A stretch of DNA of 64,000 bases from Propioniferax innocua (GTDB lineage Bacteria > Actinomycetota > Actinomycetes > Propionibacteriales > Propionibacteriaceae): assembly GCF_006716235.1 (NCBI RefSeq), contig NZ_VFOR01000005.1, positions 21,790-85,789 on the forward strand, given 5' to 3'. The notes under the pieces are model-generated. The model saw only the letters and a list, made by a program, of their open reading frames with translations. It was not told the origin of the DNA and did no database searches. Of the stretch, positions 56,332 through 64,000 are shown piece after piece. Numbering within the stretch: the stretch's first letter is position 1; the number at the start of each line of letters is the position of its first letter. The position numbers were made by a program, and so were the translations under genes.

Positions 56332-59181
56332 ATGACCGAGACCAGTAACCAGCACGACACACGGGGTCTGACCATCGACCGCGTGTTCACCACCGAGGGT
56401 GTCCATCCGTATGACGAGGTGACATGGGAGCTTCGTGACGTCGTCCAGACCAACTGGAAGACCGGGGAGGCCGTGTTCGAGCAGCGGGATGTGGAGTTCC
56501 CGGGGTTCTGGTCGATGAATGCCACCACGATCGTCACCTCGAAGTACTTCCGTGGTGCTGTCGGCACCCCGCAGCGTGAGACGAGCCTCAAGCAGCTCAT
56601 CGACCGTGTGGCCAAGAAATATCGGAGCACCGGTGAGGCCGAGGGCTACTTCGCGACGTCCGAGGACGCCGAGATCTTCGAGCACGAGCTCACGTGGATG
56701 CTGTTGCACCAGGTGTTCAGCTTCAACTCCCCGGTCTGGTTCAACGTCGGCACCGAATCGGCCCAGCAGGTCAGCGCCTGCTTCATCCTCTCGGTTGACG
56801 ACTCCATGGATTCGATCCTGAACTGGTACAAGGAGGAGGGCTTCATCTTCAAGGGCGGCTCCGGTGCCGGCCTCAACCTCTCCCGTATCCGCTCGTCGAA
56901 GGAACTGCTCAGCTCCGGTGGCACTGCTTCGGGCCCGGTGTCGTTCATGCGCGGCGCCGATGCCTCGGCCGGCACGATCAAGTCTGGTGGCGCTACGCGC
57001 CGTGCGGCCAAGATGGTCGTGCTCGACGTGGACCACCCCGATATCGAGGAGTTCGTCGAGACCAAGGCGCGTGAGGAGGACAAGATCCGTGCGTTGCGTG
57101 ACGCCGGCTTCGATATGGACCTCGGTGGCCGCGACATCGCCTCGGTGCAGTACCAGAACGCGAACAACTCGGTGCGTGTCACCGACGAGTTCATGAAGGC
57201 CGTCGAGGATGGTCACGAGTTCGGCCTGCGTGCCCGTATGAACAACGAGGTGATCGAGAAGGTCGACGCCCGTGAGCTGTTCAACAAGATCGCCAAGGCC
57301 GCTTGGGAATGTGCTGACCCGGGGCTGCAGTACGACGACACCATCAATGATTGGCACACCAACCCCGAGACCGGACGCATCACCGCGTCCAACCCGTGCT
57401 CGGAGTACATGTCACTCGACAACTCCTCCTGCAACCTTGCCAGCCTCAACCTGCTGAAGTTCCTGCGCGAGGACGACACCTTCGATGTGCACAACTTCGT
57501 CAAGGCCGTCGAGATCATCATCACTGCGATGGACATATCGATCACCTTCGCTGACTTCCCGACCGAGGCGATTGCGCAGACCACCCGTGACTACCGCCAG
57601 CTCGGCATCGGCTACGCCAACCTCGGTGCGCTGCTCATGGCCACCGGTCATGGCTACGACTCAGAGGGTGGACGCGCTCTCGCCGGTGCCATCACCTCGC
57701 TCATGACCGGCGTGGCCTACCGCCGATCGGCTGAGCTCGCAGGAATCGTCGGAACCTACAACGGCTACGCCCGCAATGCCAGCGCGCACCAGCGTGTGAT
57801 GCGCAAGCACCAGGCGGCCAACGATTCACTGCGTACGCTCAGCGATTTCGACACGCCCATCCAGCAGGCCGCCACCGGTGAATGGGACGCCGTGGTGCGC
57901 CTCGGTGCGGAGCAGGGCTTCCGCAATGCCCAGGCCTCGCTCCTGGCGCCGACCGGAACCATCGGCTTCATGATGGACTGCGATACCACGGGTATCGAGC
58001 CGGACTTCTCGCTGGTCAAGTTCAAGAAGCTCGTTGGCGGCGGCTCGATGCAGATCGTCAACCAGACGATCCCGCGTGCGCTGGCCAACCTCGGGTACAC
58101 CGACGAGACCGCCGAGGCCATCGTCGAGTACATCGCTGAACATGGTCACGTGATCGACGCCCCGGGGCTCAGGACAGAGCATTACGAGGTCTTCGATTGC
58201 GCCATGGGTGCTCGTGCCATCAAGCCGATGGGGCACGTGCGCATGATGGCTGCCGTGCAGCCGTTCCTCTCCGGTGCGATCTCCAAGACGGTCAACCTGC
58301 CAGAGTCGGCCACCGTCGAGGACATCGCTGATGTCTACCTGCAGGGCTGGAAGCTTGGGCTCAAGGCGCTCGCCGTCTACCGCGACAACTGCAAGGTCGG
58401 GCAGCCGCTCTCCGACGGCAAGAAGAAGGAAGCCAAGAAGGAGGCCGATGAGCCCAAGGTGATCATCGATCACAAGCCGCGTCGCAAGCGTCTGCCCAAG
58501 ACGCGCCCGTCGTCGACCACATCGTTCACCGTGGGTGGGGCAGAGGGGTACTTGACCTCCGGGTCGTACCCTGACGACGGTCTTGGTGAGGTCTTCCTCA
58601 AGCTTGGCAAGCAGGGCTCGACCCTGGCCGGCGTCATGGATGCCTTCTCGATCGCCATCTCGATCGCACTTCAATACGGGGTGCCCTTGAAGACCTATGT
58701 CGAGAAGTTCACGAACATGAAGTTCGAGCCCGCCGGAATGACCGATGACCCGGACATTCGCATGGCGCAGTCCATCATCGACTACATCTTCCGTCGTCTC
58801 GCCCTCGACTACCTGACATTCGAGGATCGCGCCGAGCTCGGTATCCACACCGCCGCCGAGCGTCGCCGCTACGTCGAGACCGGTTCGTACATCGACGAGA
58901 GCGACAACGACCGTGAGGAAGTGGAGGGGGCCACTGCACCGGCGGGCAAGATCCAGCTGTCGCCCGGTGCAGTGGAGGACGAGCCCGAATCGGAGGAACC
59001 GACCACCGATGAGCCGACCCAGCGTACGGCCAGCGATGCGCACACCACCGCGGAACTCCTCGAGTCGTTGCAGGGCAACACCGTCGACGCTCCGCTGTGC
59101 CTGACCTGTGGAACGAAGATGCGGCCCTCGGGCTCGTGCTACGTGTGTGAGGGCTGCGGCTCCACCTCCGGCTGCAGCTGA
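56332..59181 (+). CDS. nrdJ: Adenosylcobalamin-dependent (class II) ribonucleotide reductase
   Basis: A 949-residue class II reductase making deoxyribonucleotides without oxygen or an iron/manganese radical, using vitamin B12 coenzyme. The active-site NPCSEY lies at 354-359, with LDNSSCNLASLNL after it and DCDTTGIEPDFSLVKFK further on. The C-terminal CLTCGTKMRPSGSCYVCEGCGS holds the redox and zinc-type cysteines. It is co-transcribed with nrdR and probably repressed by it. GAGGAGTCACC precedes ATG 56332. Confidence 0.95.
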   Translation: MTETSNQHDTRGLTIDRVFTTEGVHPYDEVTWELRDVVQTNWKTGEAVFEQRDVEFPGFWSMNATTIVTSKYFRGAVGTPQRETSLKQLIDRVAKKYRSTGEAEGYFATSEDAEIFEHELTWMLLHQVFSFNSPVWFNVGTESAQQVSACFILSVDDSMDSILNWYKEEGFIFKGGSGAGLNLSRIRSSKELLSSGGTASGPVSFMRGADASAGTIKSGGATRRAAKMVVLDVDHPDIEEFVETKAREEDKIRALRDAGFDMDLGGRDIASVQYQNANNSVRVTDEFMKAVEDGHEFGLRARMNNEVIEKVDARELFNKIAKAAWECADPGLQYDDTINDWHTNPETGRITASNPCSEYMSLDNSSCNLASLNLLKFLREDDTFDVHNFVKAVEIIITAMDISITFADFPTEAIAQTTRDYRQLGIGYANLGALLMATGHGYDSEGGRALAGAITSLMTGVAYRRSAELAGIVGTYNGYARNASAHQRVMRKHQAANDSLRTLSDFDTPIQQAATGEWDAVVRLGAEQGFRNAQASLLAPTGTIGFMMDCDTTGIEPDFSLVKFKKLVGGGSMQIVNQTIPRALANLGYTDETAEAIVEYIAEHGHVIDAPGLRTEHYEVFDCAMGARAIKPMGHVRMMAAVQPFLSGAISKTVNLPESATVEDIADVYLQGWKLGLKALAVYRDNCKVGQPLSDGKKKEAKKEADEPKVIIDHKPRRKRLPKTRPSSTTSFTVGGAEGYLTSGSYPDDGLGEVFLKLGKQGSTLAGVMDAFSIAISIALQYGVPLKTYVEKFTNMKFEPAGMTDDPDIRMAQSIIDYIFRRLALDYLTFEDRAELGIHTAAERRRYVETGSYIDESDNDREEVEGATAPAGKIQLSPGAVEDEPESEEPTTDEPTQRTASDAHTTAELLESLQGNTVDAPLCLTCGTKMRPSGSCYVCEGCGSTSGCS

Positions 59182-59210
59182 TCGGCAGAACTTCCACCAC
59201 GACCGATTCC

Positions 59211-59246
59211 GCGTCGGCCATGCTCACCGATGGGCATGGCCGACGC
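59211..59246 (+). terminator. Terminator after nrdJ
   Basis: A perfect 13-bp stem (59211-59223 with 59234-59246) has a 10-base loop and only a short T-tract (GTTT). It lies 30 bases after the nrdJ stop. Confidence 0.7.
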
Positions 59247-59281
59247 GGCCGTTTCAAATGGGATACCTCGAACAGATGGGT

Positions 59282-59293
59282 TACACTCACGCC
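59282..59293 (+). promoter_or_regulatory. -10 box for a leaderless secG transcript
   Basis: TACACT (59282-59287) followed by six bases and GTG 59294. No ribosome-binding site is present. Confidence 0.45.
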
Positions 59294-59557
59294 GTGCTCT
59301 TGCCCTTGATGACGACCCCGCAACTGATCGTTTCCATCGTCCTGGTGGTGCTGTCAGTCCTGCTGGCCCTCACGATCCTCATGCACAAGAACCGAGGTGG
59401 CGGTATGTCCGACCTCTTCGGCGGCGGTATGTCCTCCTCCTTCGGCGGCATGTCGGTGCGCGAGCGCAATCTCGACCGCATCACCGTGGTGCTCGGCGTC
59501 CTTTGGTCGCTGTGCATCATCGGGCTGTTGTTGCTGTACCGGTTCTTCCCGAACTGA
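59294..59557 (+). CDS. secG: Preprotein translocase subunit SecG
   Basis: An 87-residue two-helix protein of the SecYEG channel. TTPQLIVSIVLVVLSVLLALTI is the first helix, followed by the cytoplasmic LMHKNRGGGMSDLFGGGMSSSF loop typical of SecG and a second helix (VVLGVLWSLCIIGLLLLY). GTG 59294 is chosen from the -10 box; ATG 59309 just before TTPQ is an alternative. It normally follows tpiA in actinobacteria but here stands alone. Confidence 0.85.
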   Translation: MLLPLMTTPQLIVSIVLVVLSVLLALTILMHKNRGGGMSDLFGGGMSSSFGGMSVRERNLDRITVVLGVLWSLCIIGLLLLYRFFPN

Positions 59558-59608
59558 GTCGGGCCGGTTTTCTCCGTCGGCCGATGCGTCGACATCCGCA
59601 TTCCCGAA

Positions 59609-59637
59609 GCCCGCACCCTGTCGGGCTCTGTGCGGGC
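59609..59637. terminator. Hairpin between secG and rbpA
   Basis: GCCCGCAC (59609-59616) and GTGCGGGC (59630-59637) form an 8-bp stem with a 13-base loop, 50 bases after secG. There is no T-run, so its role as terminator is uncertain. Confidence 0.45.
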
Positions 59638-59681
59638 GTGCAATTTCCAGACATCCATCCGCAGCTATGCAAGGAGTCAAC

Positions 59682-60038
59682 GTGGTAGGTGGCAATGCCA
59701 TCCGCGGCAGTCGAGTCGGTGCAGGACCCATGGGTGAGGCCGAACGCGGTGACGCCGCTCCCCGGCTCTACGTCTCGTACTTCTGCGCCAACGATCACGA
59801 GACGCGTCCGGCCTTCGCAGCCGATGCCCAGGTCCCTGAATCCTGGGACTGCCCGCGATGCGGACTCCCGGCCAGTATGGATTCGGAGAATCCGCCGCCC
59901 CCGCCGAAGATCACGCCCTACAAGACGCACCTGGCATACGTGAAGGAGCGTCGCTCCGACACCGAGGCGGAAGCCATTCTCTCCGAAGCCGTGGCGGCAT
60001 TGCAGGCTCGCCGCAAGCGCGGCGAAGTGCTCTACTGA
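59682..60038 (+). CDS. rbpA: RNA polymerase-binding protein RbpA
   Basis: A 118-residue actinobacterial transcription factor that binds the primary sigma factor and stabilises open complexes. It has the basic N-terminus (GNAIRGSRVGAGPMGEAERG), the core zinc-binding-type CANDHETRPAFA and CPRCGLPA, and the sigma-interaction tail THLAYVKERRSDTEAEAIL. GTG 59682 follows AAGGAG at five bases. The last seven bases overlap the convergent MmpL gene. Confidence 0.93.
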   Translation: MVGGNAIRGSRVGAGPMGEAERGDAAPRLYVSYFCANDHETRPAFAADAQVPESWDCPRCGLPASMDSENPPPPPKITPYKTHLAYVKERRSDTEAEAILSEAVAALQARRKRGEVLY

Positions 60039-62164
60039 GCCAACCGGCTGGGCCACCACACGCGTCGGCCCAGACCAAATGTCCAAGCCGGCACGAGCAG
60101 TGTCCGGACGATGAAGGTGTCCACCAGGACGCCGAAGCTCACGATGAACGCCAGCTGCGCCAAGAACAGGATCGGCAGGACCGCCAGGGCTGCGAATGTC
60201 GCGGCCAACACGATGCCTGCGCTGGTGATGACACCGCCGGTGGAGGCCATCGCCCGCTTCACCGCTTCCCCCGTGGGGTGGCCAGCGACCGCTTCCTCCC
60301 GGACCCTGGTCATGAGGAAGATCGAGTAGTCGACGCCGAGTGCCACCAGGAAGACGAAGCCCAGCAACGGCACCGTCGGGTCAGCACCTGGGAAGTCGAA
60401 CACATGGTTGAACACCAGAGCTGCCGTGCCCAGTGCTGTCCCGAAGGACACCACCGTCGCGATCGTCAGCAGGGCGCCGGCCACGATTGAGCGCAGCAGC
60501 AGGCTGAGCACCACCAAGATCGCGATCAGCACAGCGGGAACCACGGTGACCAGGTCGCGTTGGGCTGTTCGTATCGTGTCATGGTTCTCAGCCGCCACCC
60601 CGCCGACCAGGGATCCGGGATCGATGACGTGGGCCACCTCGCGCACCACTTCCACCGCCTCGGAGCCGGCTTTCGGCGTGGAGATATCGCCGGCCTCGGC
60701 ATCCACGATCACCCGGCCTCCGCGTTCATCGGTTGACACATCTGCCGAAACAATCTGGGGCAGGGCCGCGACTTCGCGTGCCATCTGCTCGGCCGTGTCG
60801 GCGTCGGTCACGATCTGAATCGGCTCAGCCGCGCCCAGATCGAACTTCTCATCGATGACAGCCTGACCAACCTTCGAATCGACCTCCGAAAGGATGATGT
60901 CGCTGTCATTGGTTCCCCCATTCTGGAATGTGGGGACGAATACACCGCCGGCCAGCAGCGCCACGAGGACCACAGCGCCGGTGATCTGGGGCCGCTTCTC
61001 CACACCCGAACTGATCCGCCACCAGATGCTGCGATGCGTTTCTGGAGCATGATCATCGATCTCCTCATGGGCAGTCACGCGGGGAATTCTCGGCCAGAAG
61101 ACCCAACGGCCCATCAACAGCAAGGCAGGTAGCAGTGTCAGGGCCGCAAGAAGTGCCGACCCCACCGCGATGACGCCGACCGGGCCGAGGGAACGGCTCG
61201 AGTTCAGCGAGGCCAGGAGCAGGCACAGGAGACCGAGGGCGACGGTTCCCGCCGATGCTCCGATGGGCTCGATACAGGCACGCAGGGTGACCCGCATGGC
61301 CTTCCACGACGATTCATGACGCCGCAGCTCCTCGCGGTGGCGAGCCACGACCAAAAGCGCGTAGTCGGTGGTGGCCCCCACCACGAGGATGAACAGGATT
61401 CCCTGCGCCTGACCATTGACCTGGATCAGCCCTTCCTTGGCCAACAGATAGGTGATGCCTCCGGCCAGCGAGAGTCCTGCCGTTGCGGAGAACAGCACCA
61501 GCAAGGGCAGGATGATCGACCGGTAGACGATCAACAGGATCACCAGGACTGCTGCGAAGGTGACGAGCAACAACATGCCGTCGATCCCACTGAACGCTTC
61601 GCCGAGATCGGTGATGAAGCCCGCCGGACCAGCCACATGCACCTCGGCATTGGTGATCTGCGGCGTCTGCTCGCGGATGGAGGCGACCACAGAATCGAGG
61701 CGTGGATCGCCGTCGGCATCTTGTGCATTCACCTTCTCACCAGAAAGCGGAAGCAACAGCAGAACGCCGCTGCCGTCGTCGGCAGGGATGACCGGGACCA
61801 CCGCATCTGTGGCCAGGTAGTCACGCAGAGGAATCCCGTCGACATCGATCCCATCGACCACGTCGGAGGCATAGGCGGCCCCGGGCATGCCTCGTGGGGG
61901 ACCGGCGGGAAGCGCCTCGGAGACGACATCGGCTCCCATGATGGTGACGAAGGCAGGCAGCGCGTCGCTGTCCTGGAATTCCTTCACCGCCTCTCTGGCC
62001 TCGATGGATTCCGAAGCCTGCGGCAGGAAGGCGCTCGAGTCGTTCTCGGTGACCTGCGACAGCATGCCGATACTGCGGCCTCCCACAGCGGAAACACCGA
62101 GCCAGATGCCCACCAGGGCGATGAGGATGAACGCACGGATGAGCGAGCGACGTGATGGGCGCAT
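60032..62164 (-). CDS. MMPL/RND family membrane transporter
   Basis: A 710-residue RND-fold exporter with two repeats of one helix, an extracytoplasmic domain and five helices. The ATTDYALLVVARHREELRRH segment and its second-half equivalent VDYSIFLMTRVREEAV are the MmpL signature with buried Asp-Tyr pairs for proton relay. It may export lipids, siderophores or drugs; the neighbours give no clue. CCAGGAGACC precedes ATG 62164. Confidence 0.9.
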   Translation of the reverse strand: MRPSRRSLIRAFILIALVGIWLGVSAVGGRSIGMLSQVTENDSSAFLPQASESIEAREAVKEFQDSDALPAFVTIMGADVVSEALPAGPPRGMPGAAYASDVVDGIDVDGIPLRDYLATDAVVPVIPADDGSGVLLLLPLSGEKVNAQDADGDPRLDSVVASIREQTPQITNAEVHVAGPAGFITDLGEAFSGIDGMLLLVTFAAVLVILLIVYRSIILPLLVLFSATAGLSLAGGITYLLAKEGLIQVNGQAQGILFILVVGATTDYALLVVARHREELRRHESSWKAMRVTLRACIEPIGASAGTVALGLLCLLLASLNSSRSLGPVGVIAVGSALLAALTLLPALLLMGRWVFWPRIPRVTAHEEIDDHAPETHRSIWWRISSGVEKRPQITGAVVLVALLAGGVFVPTFQNGGTNDSDIILSEVDSKVGQAVIDEKFDLGAAEPIQIVTDADTAEQMAREVAALPQIVSADVSTDERGGRVIVDAEAGDISTPKAGSEAVEVVREVAHVIDPGSLVGGVAAENHDTIRTAQRDLVTVVPAVLIAILVVLSLLLRSIVAGALLTIATVVSFGTALGTAALVFNHVFDFPGADPTVPLLGFVFLVALGVDYSIFLMTRVREEAVAGHPTGEAVKRAMASTGGVITSAGIVLAATFAALAVLPILFLAQLAFIVSFGVLVDTFIVRTLLVPAWTFGLGRRVWWPSRLAQ

Positions 62165-62244
62165 GGGGTCTCCTGGAGGGCGTGGACGGCACCATCGACG
62201 CTAGGGCCACGATCACCCATGGGCATCAACCAGATGGTTGATGA

Positions 62245-62940
62245 TCAGCCCAGGCTACGGGCGGCGTCTTCGTCGCAGAACCATCGGGTACGCCGCACAC
62301 CGCGGGCATGTGCACCGGGCAGCTCATCATCGCCGTGATACGAACCTGTCAGGGCCGGAGCCTTGGACGACCCACTGACGATGAACCAGACCTCGTCGCT
62401 GGCGGAGATGGTCTGGAGGGTCAGCGAAAGCCGTTCCGGCGGCGGTTTGGGGGAGTTCCGGACCGCAATCACCGGGTCTCCGCTGGCATTCATCGAGGGA
62501 TGGCCGGGAAATACCGAGGCCACATGCCCATCGGGGCCGAGCCCGAGCAGACAGATATCCATGCGAACACTGCCCAGCTCGGCGGAGTATTGCTGGGCCG
62601 CAGCGGTCAGTCCCGGTCCTTCACCTGACGGCATGGGGTGTACCGCGCCGAATCCCATCGGAGCCAACAACTCGAGTGCCGGCTCGGCGTTGCGCTGATC
62701 CGAATCGCTCGGAACCCACCGTTCATCGCCCCACCACACTTCGACGCGAGACCAGTCCACCTCGGCGGTTCCGGGGCGGTCGGGCCAGAGACGGTACAGC
62801 TCGGTGGCGATGGTTCCACCGGTCAGGGCCACGTGGACGTGACCCTGACCGGCACCGAGGCGGGCAGCGATCGCGTCATTGAATGAATCGGCGACCTTTG
62901 CTGCCAGCGCCTTCGGATCGGCGCAACGGACGACGGACAT
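62245..62940 (-). CDS. pgl: 6-phosphogluconolactonase
   Basis: A 231-residue hydrolase of the oxidative pentose phosphate pathway. It has ALTGGTIATELY, VEVWWGDERWVPSDSDQRN, LLGLGPDGHVASVFPGHP and a shared sugar-phosphate isomerase fold. ATG 62940 follows GGAGGAAGTC. It is transcribed after transaldolase, consistent with a pentose phosphate operon whose upstream genes (zwf, tkt) would lie outside the window. The frame stays open 5' but without a better start. Confidence 0.92.
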   Translation of the reverse strand: MSVVRCADPKALAAKVADSFNDAIAARLGAGQGHVHVALTGGTIATELYRLWPDRPGTAEVDWSRVEVWWGDERWVPSDSDQRNAEPALELLAPMGFGAVHPMPSGEGPGLTAAAQQYSAELGSVRMDICLLGLGPDGHVASVFPGHPSMNASGDPVIAVRNSPKPPPERLSLTLQTISASDEVWFIVSGSSKAPALTGSYHGDDELPGAHARGVRRTRWFCDEDAARSLG

Positions 62941-63017
62941 GACTTCCTCCCGAGGGATTACGGGACAACGATGCCATGACCGCGGGCGCAAACGCTCATC
63001 GGGCGTCCCGGTGTGCT

Positions 63018-64000
63018 TCAGGCCTCGTCGAGGGCCGTCCGCACCGTCTCTTCGAGTTCGTTCCAGCTCTTCATGAACTTCTCGACGCCCTCGGTCTCGA
63101 GAACCTGCTCCACATCGGAGAAATCGACCCCGGCGTCGGCGACCATCTTCATCGTTCCGTGGGCAGGATCGATCAGGCCGGTCACGCGGTCGCCGCGTAC
63201 AGTGCCATGATCGGCGAAGGCGTCCATCGTGGCCTGCGGCATGGTGTTGACGGTGTGAGCGGCGATGAGCTCGGTGACGTACAGCGTGTCGGGGTAGGCC
63301 GGATTCTTCGTCCCCGTCGACGCCCACAGCGGACGCTGCAGGTTACCGCCGGCCGCGGCGAGAGCCTCCCACCGCGGATCCTCGATCGACTTGAGGAACA
63401 CCTCGTATGCCAGACGTGCATTGGCGATACCCGAAGCCCCGGTGAGCCCACGCGTCGGCTCGACGCCGAGGGCGGCCAGCCGCTTGTCGACCTCGGTATC
63501 CACACGGGAGATGAAGAACGACGCGACCGAGTGGATCGTGGATATATCGATGCCCGCGGCCTTGGCATCCTCCAGGCCGCTGAAGTAGGCGTCGATCACC
63601 TCGCCGTAGCGTTTGGTCGAGAAGATCAGGGTGACATTGACGCTGATCCCCGCAGCGATGGTGCGGCGGATGGCAGGGATGCCCGCCTCAGTGGCCGGGA
63701 TCTTGATCAGGACGTTTTCCCGATCGACGAGCCGATGCAGTTCGGCGGCCTGCGCGACGGTGGCATCGGTGTCATTGGCCAATCCGGGATCGACCTCGAT
63801 CGAGACCCGGCCGTCCACACCATCGGTGGCCCGGTAGGTCTCCATGAACAGGTCGCAGGCGTCACGGACATCGGTGGTGGTCATGGACGTGATGGCCTCG
63901 GCCACCGATGCCCCCGAAGCCTTGAGCTCCTTCATCTGCTGGGCATAGGCCTCACCGTCGGCGAGAGCCGCCGCGAAGATCGTCGGATTGGTGTGACGCC
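63018..64000 (-). CDS. tal: Transaldolase, 5' end cut by the window (possible frameshift at the edge)
   Basis: A TalB/TAL-PGI type transaldolase of the pentose phosphate pathway. The Schiff-base lysine is in [37 protein letters not shown] and [13 protein letters not shown] are typical. The frame is open from 63018 to the window end and reads [13 protein letters not shown] near it. Just before this, the expected GVTT would need one more base: the sequence has GGCGTCACACCAAT where GGCGTCACCACCAAT is usual. This is either a one-base deletion or an assembly error. pgl follows downstream. Confidence 0.88.
   Translation of the reverse strand, partial: RHTNPTIFAAALADGEAYAQQMKELKASGASVAEAITSMTTTDVRDACDLFMETYRATDGVDGRVSIEVDPGLANDTDATVAQAAELHRLVDRENVLIKIPATEAGIPAIRRTIAAGISVNVTLIFSTKRYGEVIDAYFSGLEDAKAAGIDISTIHSVASFFISRVDTEVDKRLAALGVEPTRGLTGASGIANARLAYEVFLKSIEDPRWEALAAAGGNLQRPLWASTGTKNPAYPDTLYVTELIAAHTVNTMPQATMDAFADHGTVRGDRVTGLIDPAHGTMKMVADAGVDFSDVEQVLETEGVEKFMKSWNELEETVRTALDEA

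Overview
The window is a gene-dense, high-GC stretch of an actinobacterial chromosome. RbpA, ClgR, DUF3046, FtsK, the class II NrdR/NrdJ pair and an MptB-type mannosyltransferase all point to Actinobacteria. The small genes around recA and the gene order suggest a Propionibacteriaceae-like organism; that placement is inference, since no rRNA is present. Gene order resembles the conserved actinobacterial blocks FAH-gltX-tRNA-IclR-leuCD-cofC-gpsA-ddl-thiL and ftsK-pgsA-cinA-clgR-recA-recX-miaB-miaA-dapF-hflX-lexA-nrdR. No insertion sequence, prophage or CRISPR array was seen.

Layout. 1-655: 5' end of a HelY-type helicase (minus). 819-9286: a very large sortase-anchored surface protein (phosphodiester glycosidase plus metallophosphoesterase), hisF, a 2-hydroxyacid dehydrogenase, a GT87 mannosyltransferase and ilvD. 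9473-11166: MetP/MetS-type amino acid transporter. 11286-18681: branched-chain amino acid block (attenuator-controlled ilvB, ilvN, ilvC, then leuB and ilvE). 18775-27570: DUF1707 protein, crotonase-like protein, FAH-family protein, gltX, CPBP protease, an N-terminally truncated acyl-CoA synthetase ending in a palindromic element, tRNA-Glu and tRNA-Gln, MptB and an IclR regulator. 27806-37971: leuCD, cofC, plsC, gpsA, nhaA, ddl, a DUF3515 lipoprotein, an Lrp-type effector domain, thiL and thiD. 38044-55442: ftsK, rimO, pgsA, cinA, clgR, DUF3046, recA-recX, miaB, a membrane protein of unknown function, miaA, dapF, hflX, dinG, lexA and a small SOS membrane gene. 55443-64000: nrdR-nrdJ, secG, rbpA, an MmpL transporter, pgl and tal (cut by the window end).

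How it works together. Nearly all of valine/leucine/isoleucine synthesis (ilvD, ilvBNC, ilvE, leuB, leuCD) lies within about 22 kb; leuA and ilvA are not in the window. ilvB is preceded by a leaderless Ile/Leu/Val-rich leader peptide and an intrinsic terminator, and leuCD by an IclR regulator of NdgR/LtbR type. The DNA-damage genes recA, dinG, lexA and the small gene divergent from lexA carry LexA boxes and/or PafBC (RecA-NDp)-type promoters.

Unusual structure lies mainly between genes: short perfect or near-perfect tandem repeats (10-27 bp period, 2-3 copies) at many junctions; a 22-bp-arm palindrome whose arm supplies the stop codon that truncates the acyl-CoA synthetase; twin hairpins starting at the predicted recA transcript 5' end; and several genes with a TAnnnT box 6-7 bases before the start codon, implying leaderless mRNAs.
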